Below are positions 6,329 to 13,299 of a stretch of DNA of 20,221 nt, one piece after another. Both the position numbers and the translations under genes were made by a program. Position 1 is the stretch's first letter, and every line of letters starts with the position of its first letter. The stretch spans positions 1 to 20,221 of the IMG/VR virus record IMGVR_UViG_3300036841_000114. One strand, 5' to 3'. The notes beneath the pieces are model-generated. The model made no database searches, was not told the DNA's origin, and saw nothing but the letters and a program-made list of their open reading frames with translations. Source of the stretch: a virus.

Positions 6329-6356
6329 TTGCATTCCAACACGTTTAATTTATAGA
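6329..6356 (+). promoter_or_regulatory. Weak sigma70-like promoter candidate
   Basis: TTGCAT (6329-6334) and TATAGA (6351-6356) are spaced by 16 bases in an A/T-rich pocket directly after the terminase stop. Matches to consensus are 3 of 6 and 4 of 6, so this is weak alone. It is worth listing because it sits ahead of a run of hairpins that ends in a terminator-like stem. The bases from 6353 (TAGACTCAGATTTCCGA) recur imperfectly at 6408. Confidence 0.25.
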
Positions 6357-6362
6357 CTCAGA

Positions 6363-6513
6363 TTTCCGAGGTGGATTTTTCCTGTGATGCCGCAAGGCGT
6401 TGAGCACTAGACTCGGATTTCGATCTCGAAAAATTTTCCGCGCGCGCCATGGGCGCCAAGCGGTTCGCTTCTCGAAGGCAACTCGTCCGAACATTCGGAC
6501 CGGTTGCCTTTTG
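6363..6513 (+). ncRNA. Candidate structured RNA or leader between terminase and portal
   Basis: Five hairpins follow one another: 6386-6401 (six pairs including two wobble, GCAA tetraloop), 6418-6431 (TTTCG/CGAAA), 6444-6456 (GCGCC/GGCGC), 6458-6470 (AAGCG/CGCTT) and 6475-6510 (8-bp plus 6-bp stem). The last ends in a T-rich run. The whole gap has no convincing gene, in a region where almost all other neighbours touch or overlap. If the weak promoter at 6329 is real, a transcript of about 150 bases would result. Alternatives are a 5' leader that attenuates portal expression or a packaging-related site. The boundaries are estimates. Confidence 0.4.
6475..6513 (+). terminator. Terminator-like hairpin directly before the portal start
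   Basis: AAGGCAAC (6475-6482) pairs with GTTGCCTT (6503-6510). After a 2x2 internal loop, GTCCGA (6485-6490) pairs with TCGGAC (6495-6500) around the loop ACAT. The sequence after it is TTGTCGTTT, then the portal ATG at 6520. Stem strength suits a terminator, but the T-run is interrupted, so partial termination or attenuation is likely. Confidence 0.6.
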
Positions 6514-6519
6514 TCGTTT

Positions 6520-8043
6520 ATGGGCAAAAGGTCACGCAAAAATAGGTTTCGCACCGTCGGCGCGAACGCGCTGAAGGATGCTCCATCCATTCAAGCCGCC
6601 GCGTTGACCGCGCTCCCTTCCAATGGCGGCGAGTCCTCGGCCCCAGAATTTGATCCGGCGCTTGAATACGTCGCCGGCTATGGCCTGGCGTACAGCGCGC
6701 TCGAGCGCCAGATCCCGGCGCAGGCTCATGATCCGCGCGCGCCCGAAGTCACCTTCGAGACGTACCGGCAAATGCTGAACGATCCGGAGATCGTCTCCGA
6801 TGTTCGCACTCTCACCCAAATGGCGCTTGCGGACGGATTGCAACTTCAGCCTGCCGTCGAAGGCAAGCCCGTGGACGATGATGCGGCCGAGTTCGCCCAG
6901 GCCTTCGAGATTGCGCAGTTCTGCGAGAGGGCAATATCGAGCCTGTATAAGCCGCTCGAAGAGACCCTGGAAGGCATCGTCGAGGGCGCGCTTACTTACG
7001 GCCATAAGACGGCGGAGATTACCTGGAAGCTCGGGATGGGCCCGGACTCGAATAGGCTTGTCCTGGCCAGAATCGCGCAGAAGAATTACCGCACTCTGGA
7101 TTTCGTCGTTGATAAGTACTGGAATCATCTCGGCTTCACTCCGCGGACACCGGCGCTGCAGCTTCCGGCGCGCGCCGTCATTCCCCGCGAGAAGTTTTTC
7201 CACCTGGCGCTGCACGAAGAAGATGAGGATCCGCGCGGCCGCAGCTCGATCAGACCGGTCTATACCGCCTGGATGTTCAAATGCATGACCTGGCCGGAGT
7301 ACAAACGCTGGCTCGATAACTGCGCGCTGCCCTCGATCGTTGGTAAGACGGCGCCGAAGCAGCCCGGCGACGTCCAGCGCAATCCGGACGGGACCGCGAA
7401 GACCGGGGGCAAGCCGACATCGCCGGCGGAAGCGATGCGGGATGCGCTCGTGAACCTGAAAAACGCCTCGGTCGCGGTCCTTCCGAATGGGGCCGAAGTG
7501 GATCAGCTCGACGTCGTCGGCGAGGGCGCCGGATTCGAACGCGCGATCAACGTCGCCGATAGCCAGATCAGCAAGGGAATTCTCTATCAGATGCTCGCCA
7601 CGAGCGAAGCTCAGTACGGCACGCGCGCGCAATCCCAAACGCATATGCAGGTGCTCGACCTAATGGTCTGGTGGTTGAAAGGGAAGATCGCGAAAGCGGT
7701 CAAATGCGATCTGATCGAAAAGGCCATTCGGTACAACTTCGGTGATGAGGCGCTGCGCTTCACCCCAATGGTCAGCCTCGGCGACAGCGAGCGCCGCGAC
7801 TGGGCGGTCGACGCGACGGCCGCGGTCGCGCTCTCGCCCGAGATCACGGATTCGCAATGGAACGCAGTGACTGATCAGCTCGGGCTTCCGCCGGCGCTCC
7901 CCGGCGAACAGCCGCGCGGAATGGTCAGGCAAGCGCAGATTGCCGACCAGCAGGCGCAGAACCGACCGCCGCAAGTGCAAGCCCGGACTAGGCCGAGATC
8001 TGGATCTTTCGTGAGCGTGAGAGGAGGGCCGCGCAATGGGTGA
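6520..8043 (+). CDS. Portal protein (DUF935 / Mu gp29-like)
   Basis: The portal is the dodecameric ring through which DNA enters and leaves the head. The 507-residue product, read from ATG 6520, matches DUF935-type portals in length and in its central motifs: YGHKTAEITW, the Glu/Asp-rich FFHLALHEEDEDPRG, RPVYTAWMFKCMTWPEYKRW, and LYQMLATSEAQYGTRAQSQTH in the wing/stem region. The frame continues upstream to a TTG at 6400, but that segment is Arg-rich, contains the hairpins and looks non-coding. No ribosome-binding site is visible before 6520, which is odd for such a gene and may mean structure-controlled initiation. The stop overlaps the next ATG. Confidence 0.85.
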   Translation: MGKRSRKNRFRTVGANALKDAPSIQAAALTALPSNGGESSAPEFDPALEYVAGYGLAYSALERQIPAQAHDPRAPEVTFETYRQMLNDPEIVSDVRTLTQMALADGLQLQPAVEGKPVDDDAAEFAQAFEIAQFCERAISSLYKPLEETLEGIVEGALTYGHKTAEITWKLGMGPDSNRLVLARIAQKNYRTLDFVVDKYWNHLGFTPRTPALQLPARAVIPREKFFHLALHEEDEDPRGRSSIRPVYTAWMFKCMTWPEYKRWLDNCALPSIVGKTAPKQPGDVQRNPDGTAKTGGKPTSPAEAMRDALVNLKNASVAVLPNGAEVDQLDVVGEGAGFERAINVADSQISKGILYQMLATSEAQYGTRAQSQTHMQVLDLMVWWLKGKIAKAVKCDLIEKAIRYNFGDEALRFTPMVSLGDSERRDWAVDATAAVALSPEITDSQWNAVTDQLGLPPALPGEQPRGMVRQAQIADQQAQNRPPQVQARTRPRSGSFVSVRGGPRNG

Positions 8044-8263
8044 AGCCTTACTGAATATTCGACATGAAAGCGAGCCCGGCGCTTATTGCTGTAATGCTAC
8101 CTGCCAGTATTGTGAGTTTTTCCGAAAATGGGGCGAGCAATTAGCGGTAGCGGAGAACTTTCAACATCTTCAGATATGCGCGGCGCATATCGACGGAATT
8201 GGATGCCCAGGAGTTTTAGGGGCCCATTACTGGCCGCCAATAAGTATGGGAGGGTTAGCCTAA
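8036..8263 (+). CDS. Small cysteine-rich protein between portal and protease
   Basis: The 75-residue product starts at an ATG overlapping the portal end by 8 bases, with GAGGAGGG upstream, and its TAA overlaps the protease ATG (TAATG, 8261-8265). Both couplings argue it is real. Cysteines fall at 18, 19, 23, 26, 48 and 57, with His51 nearby (CCNATCQYC, then ICAAHIDGIGC), which would suit one zinc or an iron-sulphur-like cluster. I do not recognise the family. The position between portal and protease suggests a head-assembly or regulatory role, but nothing shows it. Confidence 0.7.
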   Translation: MGEALLNIRHESEPGAYCCNATCQYCEFFRKWGEQLAVAENFQHLQICAAHIDGIGCPGVLGAHYWPPISMGGLA

Positions 8264-9684
8264 TGGCATTAAGAGCGTTTAGCCTGGCCTGCTCAATCCC
8301 TTGGGCGATCACTCCGGAGGCGCTTCATCAGATTCTCGAAATCTCAACCCGCGAGCATTTGCCGGACTTCGAGGCTGTCGCCGCGCGAAAAGCTCGCAGA
8401 ATGGACGGATCAGAGGCGGCGCGAATCCGTGAAGGCGGCGTCGCGGTGATCGATGTCAACGGTCCGATCTTCCGCTACGCGGATTATTTCACCGAGATTT
8501 CAGGCGGCGCGACTATCGAGGGTCTGTCGAAGGACTTCAATGCGGCCCTCAATGATCCGTCGGTAAATTCGATCCTGCTCAACATTGACAGTCCGGGCGG
8601 TGAAGTCGCCGGCGTCAACGAGTTCGCGCAGATGGTCTTTGACGCGAGGGGGCGCAAGCCGATCGTCGCCTATGTGGATGGCCTCGGCGCCTCGGCGGCC
8701 TACTGGATTGCGAGCGCCGCACATGAGATCGTCGCCGATGCGACCGCGCTGATCGGAAGTATCGGCGTTGTCGCGGCAATCCCCAATCCGGATAAGAAGA
8801 GCGCCCGCGAAGTCGAATTCGTCTCCAGCCAATCGCCGAAGAAACGGCCCAATCCCAACACGGAATCCGGCAAGGATCAGATCCAGGCGCTGGTCGATGA
8901 CCTGGCCGACGTCTTCGTCTCGACCGTGGCGCGCAATCGGAACGTGAGCGCAAAAACAGTTTTGGGCGAATTTGGCCAGGGCGCCGTGCTGGTCGGCCAG
9001 AAGTCGGTCGAGGCAGGCCTGGCCGATAGGCTCGGAAGTTTCGAAGAAGTGGTTGCGGACCTTGCAGCGGGCAAGAAGCCGCGCAGGTACAAACCCAAAA
9101 TGGCGGCGGAGACCGAGGAAGAAGTTGAAGCCGCGGAGGAAGAAGAAATGACTCTTTCAGAAAGATTCAAAAATCTAAAAGCGCGGATGATCGCCGCTAT
9201 TGAAGCCGACGAGAATCCTCCTCAAGAAATCGTCGGCAAGGTCGAAACGACCGAGCCGGCCAAATCCGCCGAAGAGGACGCCGCGAAAATCGCCGCAGCC
9301 GAGGCGGAAGCAGCCGATCTCCGCAAACAGCTCGCCGCGCAGCGCGAGGAGAAGACCAAGGCCGAAGCCGAGGCCTTCGTGAGGCAGCAGATTGCGGCCG
9401 GCCATCTTTTCCCGGCCGAGGCGGAGCCGACGGTCACCCAATACCTGGTCGCGGCGACCGATGACCAGGACCGCCCGCTCAAGGAAAGCTCAAGAGTCGC
9501 CAATCTGCGCGCAATGATCGAAGCGCGCCCGTCGAACAAGCTCACCGAGGAATTGACCGTCGGCCCGAGCGATAAGGTCCTGAAGGCTGACGAGAACTCT
9601 CAAACCGAGATGAGCGATGAGCGCCGGCGCGAATTGCTCGGCAAAACGCCCGCGGGGAAGGCCGCGCTGAGCGTCGTCAAATAA
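8263..9684 (+). CDS. Prohead protease (peptidase S49 family) with C-terminal scaffold domain
   Basis: This 473-residue protein is the lambda gpC-type head protease. The start at 8263 has GGGAGG upstream and overlaps the preceding stop; longer in-frame starts would lie inside the Cys-rich gene. The S49 domain (about 58-265) has NIDSPGGEVAG and DGLGASAAYWIAS with nucleophile Ser144, then GSIGVVAA, and Lys193/Lys194 in SQSPKKRP at the spacing expected for the general base. From about residue 285 it becomes acidic and helical with a coiled coil (EAEAADLRKQLAAQREEKT), the scaffold part. The protein would process scaffold and itself during prohead maturation. Confidence 0.9.
   Translation: MALRAFSLACSIPWAITPEALHQILEISTREHLPDFEAVAARKARRMDGSEAARIREGGVAVIDVNGPIFRYADYFTEISGGATIEGLSKDFNAALNDPSVNSILLNIDSPGGEVAGVNEFAQMVFDARGRKPIVAYVDGLGASAAYWIASAAHEIVADATALIGSIGVVAAIPNPDKKSAREVEFVSSQSPKKRPNPNTESGKDQIQALVDDLADVFVSTVARNRNVSAKTVLGEFGQGAVLVGQKSVEAGLADRLGSFEEVVADLAAGKKPRRYKPKMAAETEEEVEAAEEEEMTLSERFKNLKARMIAAIEADENPPQEIVGKVETTEPAKSAEEDAAKIAAAEAEAADLRKQLAAQREEKTKAEAEAFVRQQIAAGHLFPAEAEPTVTQYLVAATDDQDRPLKESSRVANLRAMIEARPSNKLTEELTVGPSDKVLKADENSQTEMSDERRRELLGKTPAGKAALSVVK
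9135..9140 (+). promoter_or_regulatory. Internal ribosome-binding site for the nested scaffold
   Basis: GGAGGA lies seven bases before an in-frame ATG at 9148. It is one of the best Shine-Dalgarno matches in the head block and lies at the boundary of protease and scaffold domains, so it probably drives independent scaffold synthesis. Caution: the sequence also encodes a Glu-rich run (GAGGAAGAAGAA), which resembles a Shine-Dalgarno by codon choice. Confidence 0.6.
9148..9684 (+). CDS. Nested in-frame head scaffold protein (Nu3-like)
   Basis: Starting at ATG 9148, the same frame as the protease yields a 178-residue protein beginning MTLSERFKNLKARMIAAIEA. It is acidic, Ala/Glu-rich and mostly helical, with a coiled coil in the middle (about residues 50-75) and a C-terminal helical segment (SDERRRELLGKTPAGKAAL). 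This reproduces the lambda C/Nu3 and Mu I/Z arrangement, in which scaffold is made in excess from an internal start. Scaffold directs capsid assembly and is then degraded by the protease. It rests on position, composition and the internal ribosome-binding site. Confidence 0.65.
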   Translation: MTLSERFKNLKARMIAAIEADENPPQEIVGKVETTEPAKSAEEDAAKIAAAEAEAADLRKQLAAQREEKTKAEAEAFVRQQIAAGHLFPAEAEPTVTQYLVAATDDQDRPLKESSRVANLRAMIEARPSNKLTEELTVGPSDKVLKADENSQTEMSDERRRELLGKTPAGKAALSVVK

Positions 9685-9739
9685 TCGCCGCGCTTAATGC
9701 CGGCCAATTTCGAAACGCACGAAAGGAGCGTGAGTAGCA

Positions 9740-10162
9740 ATGCCACAAGTTCACACTTTTACCGGCCAGAAACTTGAGCCGTATATGAATCCCGACCAGG
9801 CGCGGACTATCGCCGTCAAAATCGCACCGTCACAGACCCTGACCAAGGGCACGGTTCTTGGTCGCATCACGGCGTCGAATCTCTGGAAGGCTTACAACAA
9901 CGGCAACGCCGATGGGAGCGAGGTCGCGCGCGCAATCCTGCAATACGACGTAGTGACCGATGCCGGCGGGCTGCATTACTACGGCACGCAGGCTTCGAGC
10001 GAGCAGGGCCAGGGCGAGCCGAGCGTTCCCGCTTATATCACAGGCGATTTCTTCGGGACCGACCTGACCGGCCTTGATGCCCCGGGCATGGCCGATTTCT
10101 TCGCGCGCTTCATCTTCGGCGACGACATAGCCGATGCCAATCGCGTGATCCATATTCCATAG
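9740..10162 (+). CDS. Head decoration protein (lambda gpD-like)
   Basis: The 140-residue product fits the bacteriophage lambda head decoration family: a flexible N terminus, SQTLTKGTVLGRIT (early strands), a central region with ILQYDVVTDAGG, and a C-terminal part with ITGDFFGTDLTGLD. Decoration proteins trim the expanded capsid at three-fold sites and stabilise it against internal DNA pressure. Its place between scaffold and major capsid protein is exactly that of lambda gpD. It is somewhat longer than lambda gpD (110 residues). GGAG lies about 11 bases before the ATG. Confidence 0.85.
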   Translation: MPQVHTFTGQKLEPYMNPDQARTIAVKIAPSQTLTKGTVLGRITASNLWKAYNNGNADGSEVARAILQYDVVTDAGGLHYYGTQASSEQGQGEPSVPAYITGDFFGTDLTGLDAPGMADFFARFIFGDDIADANRVIHIP

Positions 10163-10214
10163 TCCGGCGCGAGCCGATTCGATGAGCCTTTAAAACTTTG
10201 AAGAGGAGAGGAAC

Positions 10215-11246
10215 ATGTCAACCTTTATTTACCCGACCAGCGCCGAGCTCAGACGGATCGAGCAGGACAAGCTGCCGAACCTGATCGCGCAACGGCCGAT
10301 TTTCTCGATTCTGCCGATGGAGAGCGTCGATTCCCATATTCTGATGTGGGAGCAGGAAGACAACTTCATTGGCCTGCAGCAGATTCGCGGCCTTAACGGC
10401 CAGCCCGGGCGCGTCCAGAAAACCGGGGCGAAGCGCTTCATTATGCAGCCTGGAGTCTATGGTGAATATACGACCATAGACGAACTCGAGCTGACCGAGC
10501 GCCGCCAGTGGGGCACATTCAATCAGCCGGTCTCGATTGACGACCTGATAATGCGCGAACAGGACCGCCTACTCGGGCGCCGGCTCGACCGCGTCGAGGT
10601 GATCGGCTGGACGTTGCTGACGACGGGAACTTTCAGCATATCCGGGCCCGACGGGCTGGTCTATCAGACCGACACCTTCGCGCTTCAGACGTCCTCCGGC
10701 TCGGCCTGGGGCACGCCGGCGACCGGAACCCCGCTCGCGGATCTGCGCGCCGTGCAACTGCTCAGCCGCGGCCATAGCGTCAACTTCGGTCCGGAGGCGC
10801 GCGCCATTATGAACCGCGTTACCTGGAATAAGCTGATCGCGAATACTAACGCGGCGGACCTGGGCGGCAAGAAGGGCATGGGCCTGCAATCCATCACGAG
10901 CGTCGGCGACGTCAACCGCATCCTGGGCGGCGAAGGCCTGCCGCAGTTGGAAATCTTCGATGGGGGCTATCTGGCCGAGCCTTCAGGCACCTTCACGCCG
11001 TTCATTCCCGATAACAAAACCGTCATCGTCGGCCGGCGTACTGACGGCGGGAACCTGGGCGGGTATCGAATGACTCGCAACGCGAATAATCCAGGCCTCG
11101 GGCCGGGTCCTTATACGGAAGTCATCGATCGCGGCGAGTCTGGTAGCGGTCGCCAGGTCCCGCGCACGATCGAAGTCCATGACGGGCATAACGGTGGGCC
11201 GGTCATTTACTTCCCGTCGGCGCTCGTGATCCTGACCACTACATAG
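10215..11246 (+). CDS. Major capsid protein (lambda gpE-like)
   Basis: At 343 residues this is nearly the length of lambda gpE, and it shows the gpE-family layout: an N-terminal region with LPNLIAQRPIFSILPM, then the E-loop/P-domain segment KTGAKRFIMQPGVYGEY, the helix with MREQDRLLGRRLDRVEVIGW, and a C-terminal domain with PDNKTVIVGRR and HDGHNGGPVIYFPSALVIL. It forms the icosahedral shell (HK97 fold by family knowledge). A strong GAGGAGAGG precedes the ATG, consistent with high expression. A hairpin follows the gene at 11281. Confidence 0.92.
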   Translation: MSTFIYPTSAELRRIEQDKLPNLIAQRPIFSILPMESVDSHILMWEQEDNFIGLQQIRGLNGQPGRVQKTGAKRFIMQPGVYGEYTTIDELELTERRQWGTFNQPVSIDDLIMREQDRLLGRRLDRVEVIGWTLLTTGTFSISGPDGLVYQTDTFALQTSSGSAWGTPATGTPLADLRAVQLLSRGHSVNFGPEARAIMNRVTWNKLIANTNAADLGGKKGMGLQSITSVGDVNRILGGEGLPQLEIFDGGYLAEPSGTFTPFIPDNKTVIVGRRTDGGNLGGYRMTRNANNPGLGPGPYTEVIDRGESGSGRQVPRTIEVHDGHNGGPVIYFPSALVILTTT

Positions 11247-11280
11247 ATTTGACTCCTATGGATACATCTCCTTCCAGTTA

Positions 11281-11317
11281 CCGGCCTCATTGCCGAGGCA
11301 GCGGGGCCGGGTTTCTT
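11281..11317 (+). terminator. Terminator-like hairpin after the major capsid gene
   Basis: CCGGCCTC (11281-11288) pairs with GGGGCCGG (11303-11310) with one G-T pair and a 14-base loop, followed by GTTTCTT. The interrupted T-run suggests partial termination, which would make capsid transcripts more abundant than those of downstream genes. Confidence 0.5.
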
Positions 11318-11327
11318 GAAAGGGTTT

Positions 11328-11543
11328 ATGGCTAAGAAATACGAAGTCATTTTTACTCATCTTCGCGATGCGAACGGCGGTGATCATTTCTTCGGCGAGA
11401 TTCTGACCGCCGAAGAAATCGGCAATGCGGAGCTGCATCTCTCCCGTGGCGCTGTCAGGGAAATCGTCGAGGAAGAGCCGAAGGCTGAAGAGCCTGTCGA
11501 AGAGGCTCCGAAACCTGAAGTAAAGCCGAAGGCCAGGAAATAG
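11328..11543 (+). CDS. Small protein with acidic/Lys-Pro tail, post-capsid position
   Basis: I take ATG 11328 (GAAAGGG upstream) rather than the in-frame TTG at 11316. The 71-residue product has a short folded part (KKYEVIFTHLRDANGG and GEILTAEEIGNAEL) and a low-complexity tail of Glu, Pro and Lys (about 46-71) ending in KPKARK. It sits where lambda has FI, a small head-completion protein, but I see no sequence reason to call it FI. Its TAG directly precedes the next ATG. Confidence 0.6.
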   Translation: MAKKYEVIFTHLRDANGGDHFFGEILTAEEIGNAELHLSRGAVREIVEEEPKAEEPVEEAPKPEVKPKARK

Positions 11544-12197
11544 ATGCCGACCGTCGCCCAGATCGAAAATGCGGATGTCCTTATCGCTAGCCAGGCGACA
11601 CGGCTGATCCGCGCCATCAGGGCCTCGGAGGTCTACAACGAGGACCGAGCGCGCTGGCCAGGCGTCGAAGCTAAGGTCTTCGGACGCGTCGGGCGCCGGA
11701 AAACGATCACGGGCGCCAGCAATGCCGCTCCGATCGTGATCACGTCTGTCGGTCACGGCTTCACGGCCGAAGACCTGGTCACCGTGCAGGGCGTCGGCGG
11801 CAATACGGCGGCGAATGGCGTCTGGATCGTCGCAAACCCCGCGGACGATACCTTCGAGCTCTTCGGCTCGATCGGCAACGGCGCGTATACGTCGGGCGGT
11901 GAGATTCTCGACCTGGTCTCGCAGCATCTCTCCGCGATTGTCGATGCGCTTGATCAAATCGGCGATGGCACAGTCGGCATTAAGGGCGGACGCGACGGCA
12001 CTGATTATTCGCAGACGCGTGATCGCGAGGCGCTGATCGGTGAAGCTCTCGCGGCTCTCTTCACGAGCGCTGAAGATGCGGCGAGCGGGGCTTATGCCGT
12101 TGGGCAGAGGACCTTTGGCCGCTGCTGTCCGCTATGCGGATGGGTTTCCTGTCGCTGCGCGACGTCTGGGATATGGCAAGGGGGACCATGCCAATAA
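11544..12197 (+). CDS. Structural protein with E1-FCCH-like beta domain and Cys-rich tail
   Basis: The 217-residue product has a helical N terminus (1-50), then a beta domain (about 53-120) of the kind annotated as ubiquitin-activating E1 FCCH-like in phages: VITSVGHGFTAEDLVTVQG, a small loop, NGVWIVANPADDTFELFG and TSGG. A helical part follows (LSAIVDALDQIGDG). The last 35 residues contain six cysteines (RCCPLCGW, SCRC, GPCQ), unlike the rest of the protein, so either a metal-binding tail exists or the original C terminus has been altered by a frame change. It overlaps the next ATG by 10 bases. A head or head-tail role is inferred from position. Confidence 0.6.
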   Translation: MPTVAQIENADVLIASQATRLIRAIRASEVYNEDRARWPGVEAKVFGRVGRRKTITGASNAAPIVITSVGHGFTAEDLVTVQGVGGNTAANGVWIVANPADDTFELFGSIGNGAYTSGGEILDLVSQHLSAIVDALDQIGDGTVGIKGGRDGTDYSQTRDREALIGEALAALFTSAEDAASGAYAVGQRTFGRCCPLCGWVSCRCATSGIWQGGPCQ

Positions 12198-12808
12198 CAG
12201 ACGACTTCAACAGGGCAGATGGCGGACTTGGAAGTGGCTGGGAAACTCTCGTCAGCCTGTCCTGGGCGATTGTCAGCAATGCCGCCGTGCCTACTTCAAG
12301 CGGCGGGACAAATACGGAGACGAGGCGCACCGAATCTTTCTCGGGCGATCATTATGCTCAATGTGACTGCGAATATACCGATCCCGCAGCGCCAGGAAGC
12401 GGTAATTCCAGGTCGGGGCCAGCGGTGAGAGTTCAAGCCGACGGAAGCTGTTACCGGGCAACGTTCACGGATAACGATATCGTAATCCGCAAAGTCACGG
12501 GAGGCGGGAATAATGCGGGAACGTTTTTGACCGATTTCATCGCAGCCAATTGGCCTCACACCACTCTGCGTACTCTGAAGCTGGAAGCAATAGGTTCAAC
12601 TATCAATGTCTACGCTGACGGCGCTCTGTTGGGGGGCGTCACGGATACGGATCTGACGGGCGGCAAGCCTGGATTATTCGAGGTCACGGGTAACCCCAGC
12701 TTCATTGCCAGATGCGACAACTTCGAATGCTCTGATGCGATCGCCAGCGAAACCTATCCCGCGGGGCATGGACCAACAATCAGAGGCAAACCTCTCTTGA
12801 GGATGTAA
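12188..12808 (+). CDS. LamG/concanavalin-like jelly-roll protein, capsid or fibre accessory
   Basis: ATG 12188 follows AAGGGGGACC and starts with ITDDFNRADGGLGSGWE, the typical opening of phage and bacterial lectin/glucanase-fold domains of this kind; upstream in-frame ATGs at 12134 and 12140 exist but lack a good ribosome-binding site. The 206 residues continue with beta strands (GPAVRVQADGSCYRATF, LRTLKLEAIGSTINVYADG) and the closing GKPGLFEVTG...ARCDNFEC. This fold usually binds glycans. In this location, between capsid and neck genes, it may decorate the head or form a fibre. Its TAA overlaps the next ATG. Confidence 0.65.
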   Translation: MPITDDFNRADGGLGSGWETLVSLSWAIVSNAAVPTSSGGTNTETRRTESFSGDHYAQCDCEYTDPAAPGSGNSRSGPAVRVQADGSCYRATFTDNDIVIRKVTGGGNNAGTFLTDFIAANWPHTTLRTLKLEAIGSTINVYADGALLGGVTDTDLTGGKPGLFEVTGNPSFIARCDNFECSDAIASETYPAGHGPTIRGKPLLRM

Positions 12809-13281
12809 TGAAAGAATCAGGCTACGTTTATCACGTCGAGCTTCCGAGTACGGCCGTCACGGCCGCTAAGACGCTGGTTCAAATTAAAGCTGGCGCGGCG
12901 GCGCTGGAGCTTCTCGAAGTTCGCGTGAGCCAGATCACTAAAACCGCCTCGGAACTGCTGGAAGTGCAGATCCTTCGCAAAACAGCGGCCGCGACGGTAA
13001 CCAGCTTCACTCCGCTCAAAGTCGGCGGCTCGGCCGATCCGGCGTCGCTGGCAGTCGGCGGCACATCGGCGACAGGCAACAACGCCTCGGCCGAGGGCAC
13101 GAATGGAGACATTCTGTTCAAGGGCATCTGGAACGTGCTCAACGGGGAATATATCTACTTGCCTACACCCGAAGATCGAATATGGGTCCCGCAAGCGGGA
13201 ATCATCGGGATTAAGCTCAATACGGCGCCGGCGGCCTCGATGAATATTATCTGCATCGCGCACTTTGTTGAATATCAATAA
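12808..13281 (+). CDS. Beta-rich structural protein of unknown function
   Basis: This 157-residue protein begins at an ATG overlapping the previous stop (TAATGA). It reads as alternating beta strands: TLVQIKAGAAALELLEVRVS, LLEVQILRKTAAATVTSFTPL, GDILFKGIWNVLNGEYIYLP and IIGIKLNTAPAASMNIICIA, without long helices or membrane segments. It has the look of a virion surface protein. I cannot name the family. Gene coupling with the jelly-roll protein upstream suggests they are made and used together. Confidence 0.65.
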   Translation: MKESGYVYHVELPSTAVTAAKTLVQIKAGAAALELLEVRVSQITKTASELLEVQILRKTAAATVTSFTPLKVGGSADPASLAVGGTSATGNNASAEGTNGDILFKGIWNVLNGEYIYLPTPEDRIWVPQAGIIGIKLNTAPAASMNIICIAHFVEYQ

Positions 13282-13299
13282 AAAGGGGGAGCCAAGGTT

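Noticed and set aside
6400-6519. N-terminal extension of the portal to TTG 6400
   Set aside because: The segment is hairpin-rich, gives an Arg-rich peptide and has no ribosome-binding site; a start at 6520 gives a normal portal length.
6532-7644. Minus-strand open frame of 370 codons opposite the portal gene
   Set aside because: The portal frame has family motifs; the minus frame is Arg-rich shadow translation of GC-rich coding DNA.
8128-8262. N-terminal extension of the S49 protease to 8128
   Set aside because: It overlaps the Cys-rich gene almost fully; ATG 8263 has GGGAGG and a TAATG overlap.
12040-12366. Third-frame open stretch of 108 codons over the FCCH/lectin junction
   Set aside because: No start signal, no domain, and it conflicts with two better supported frames.
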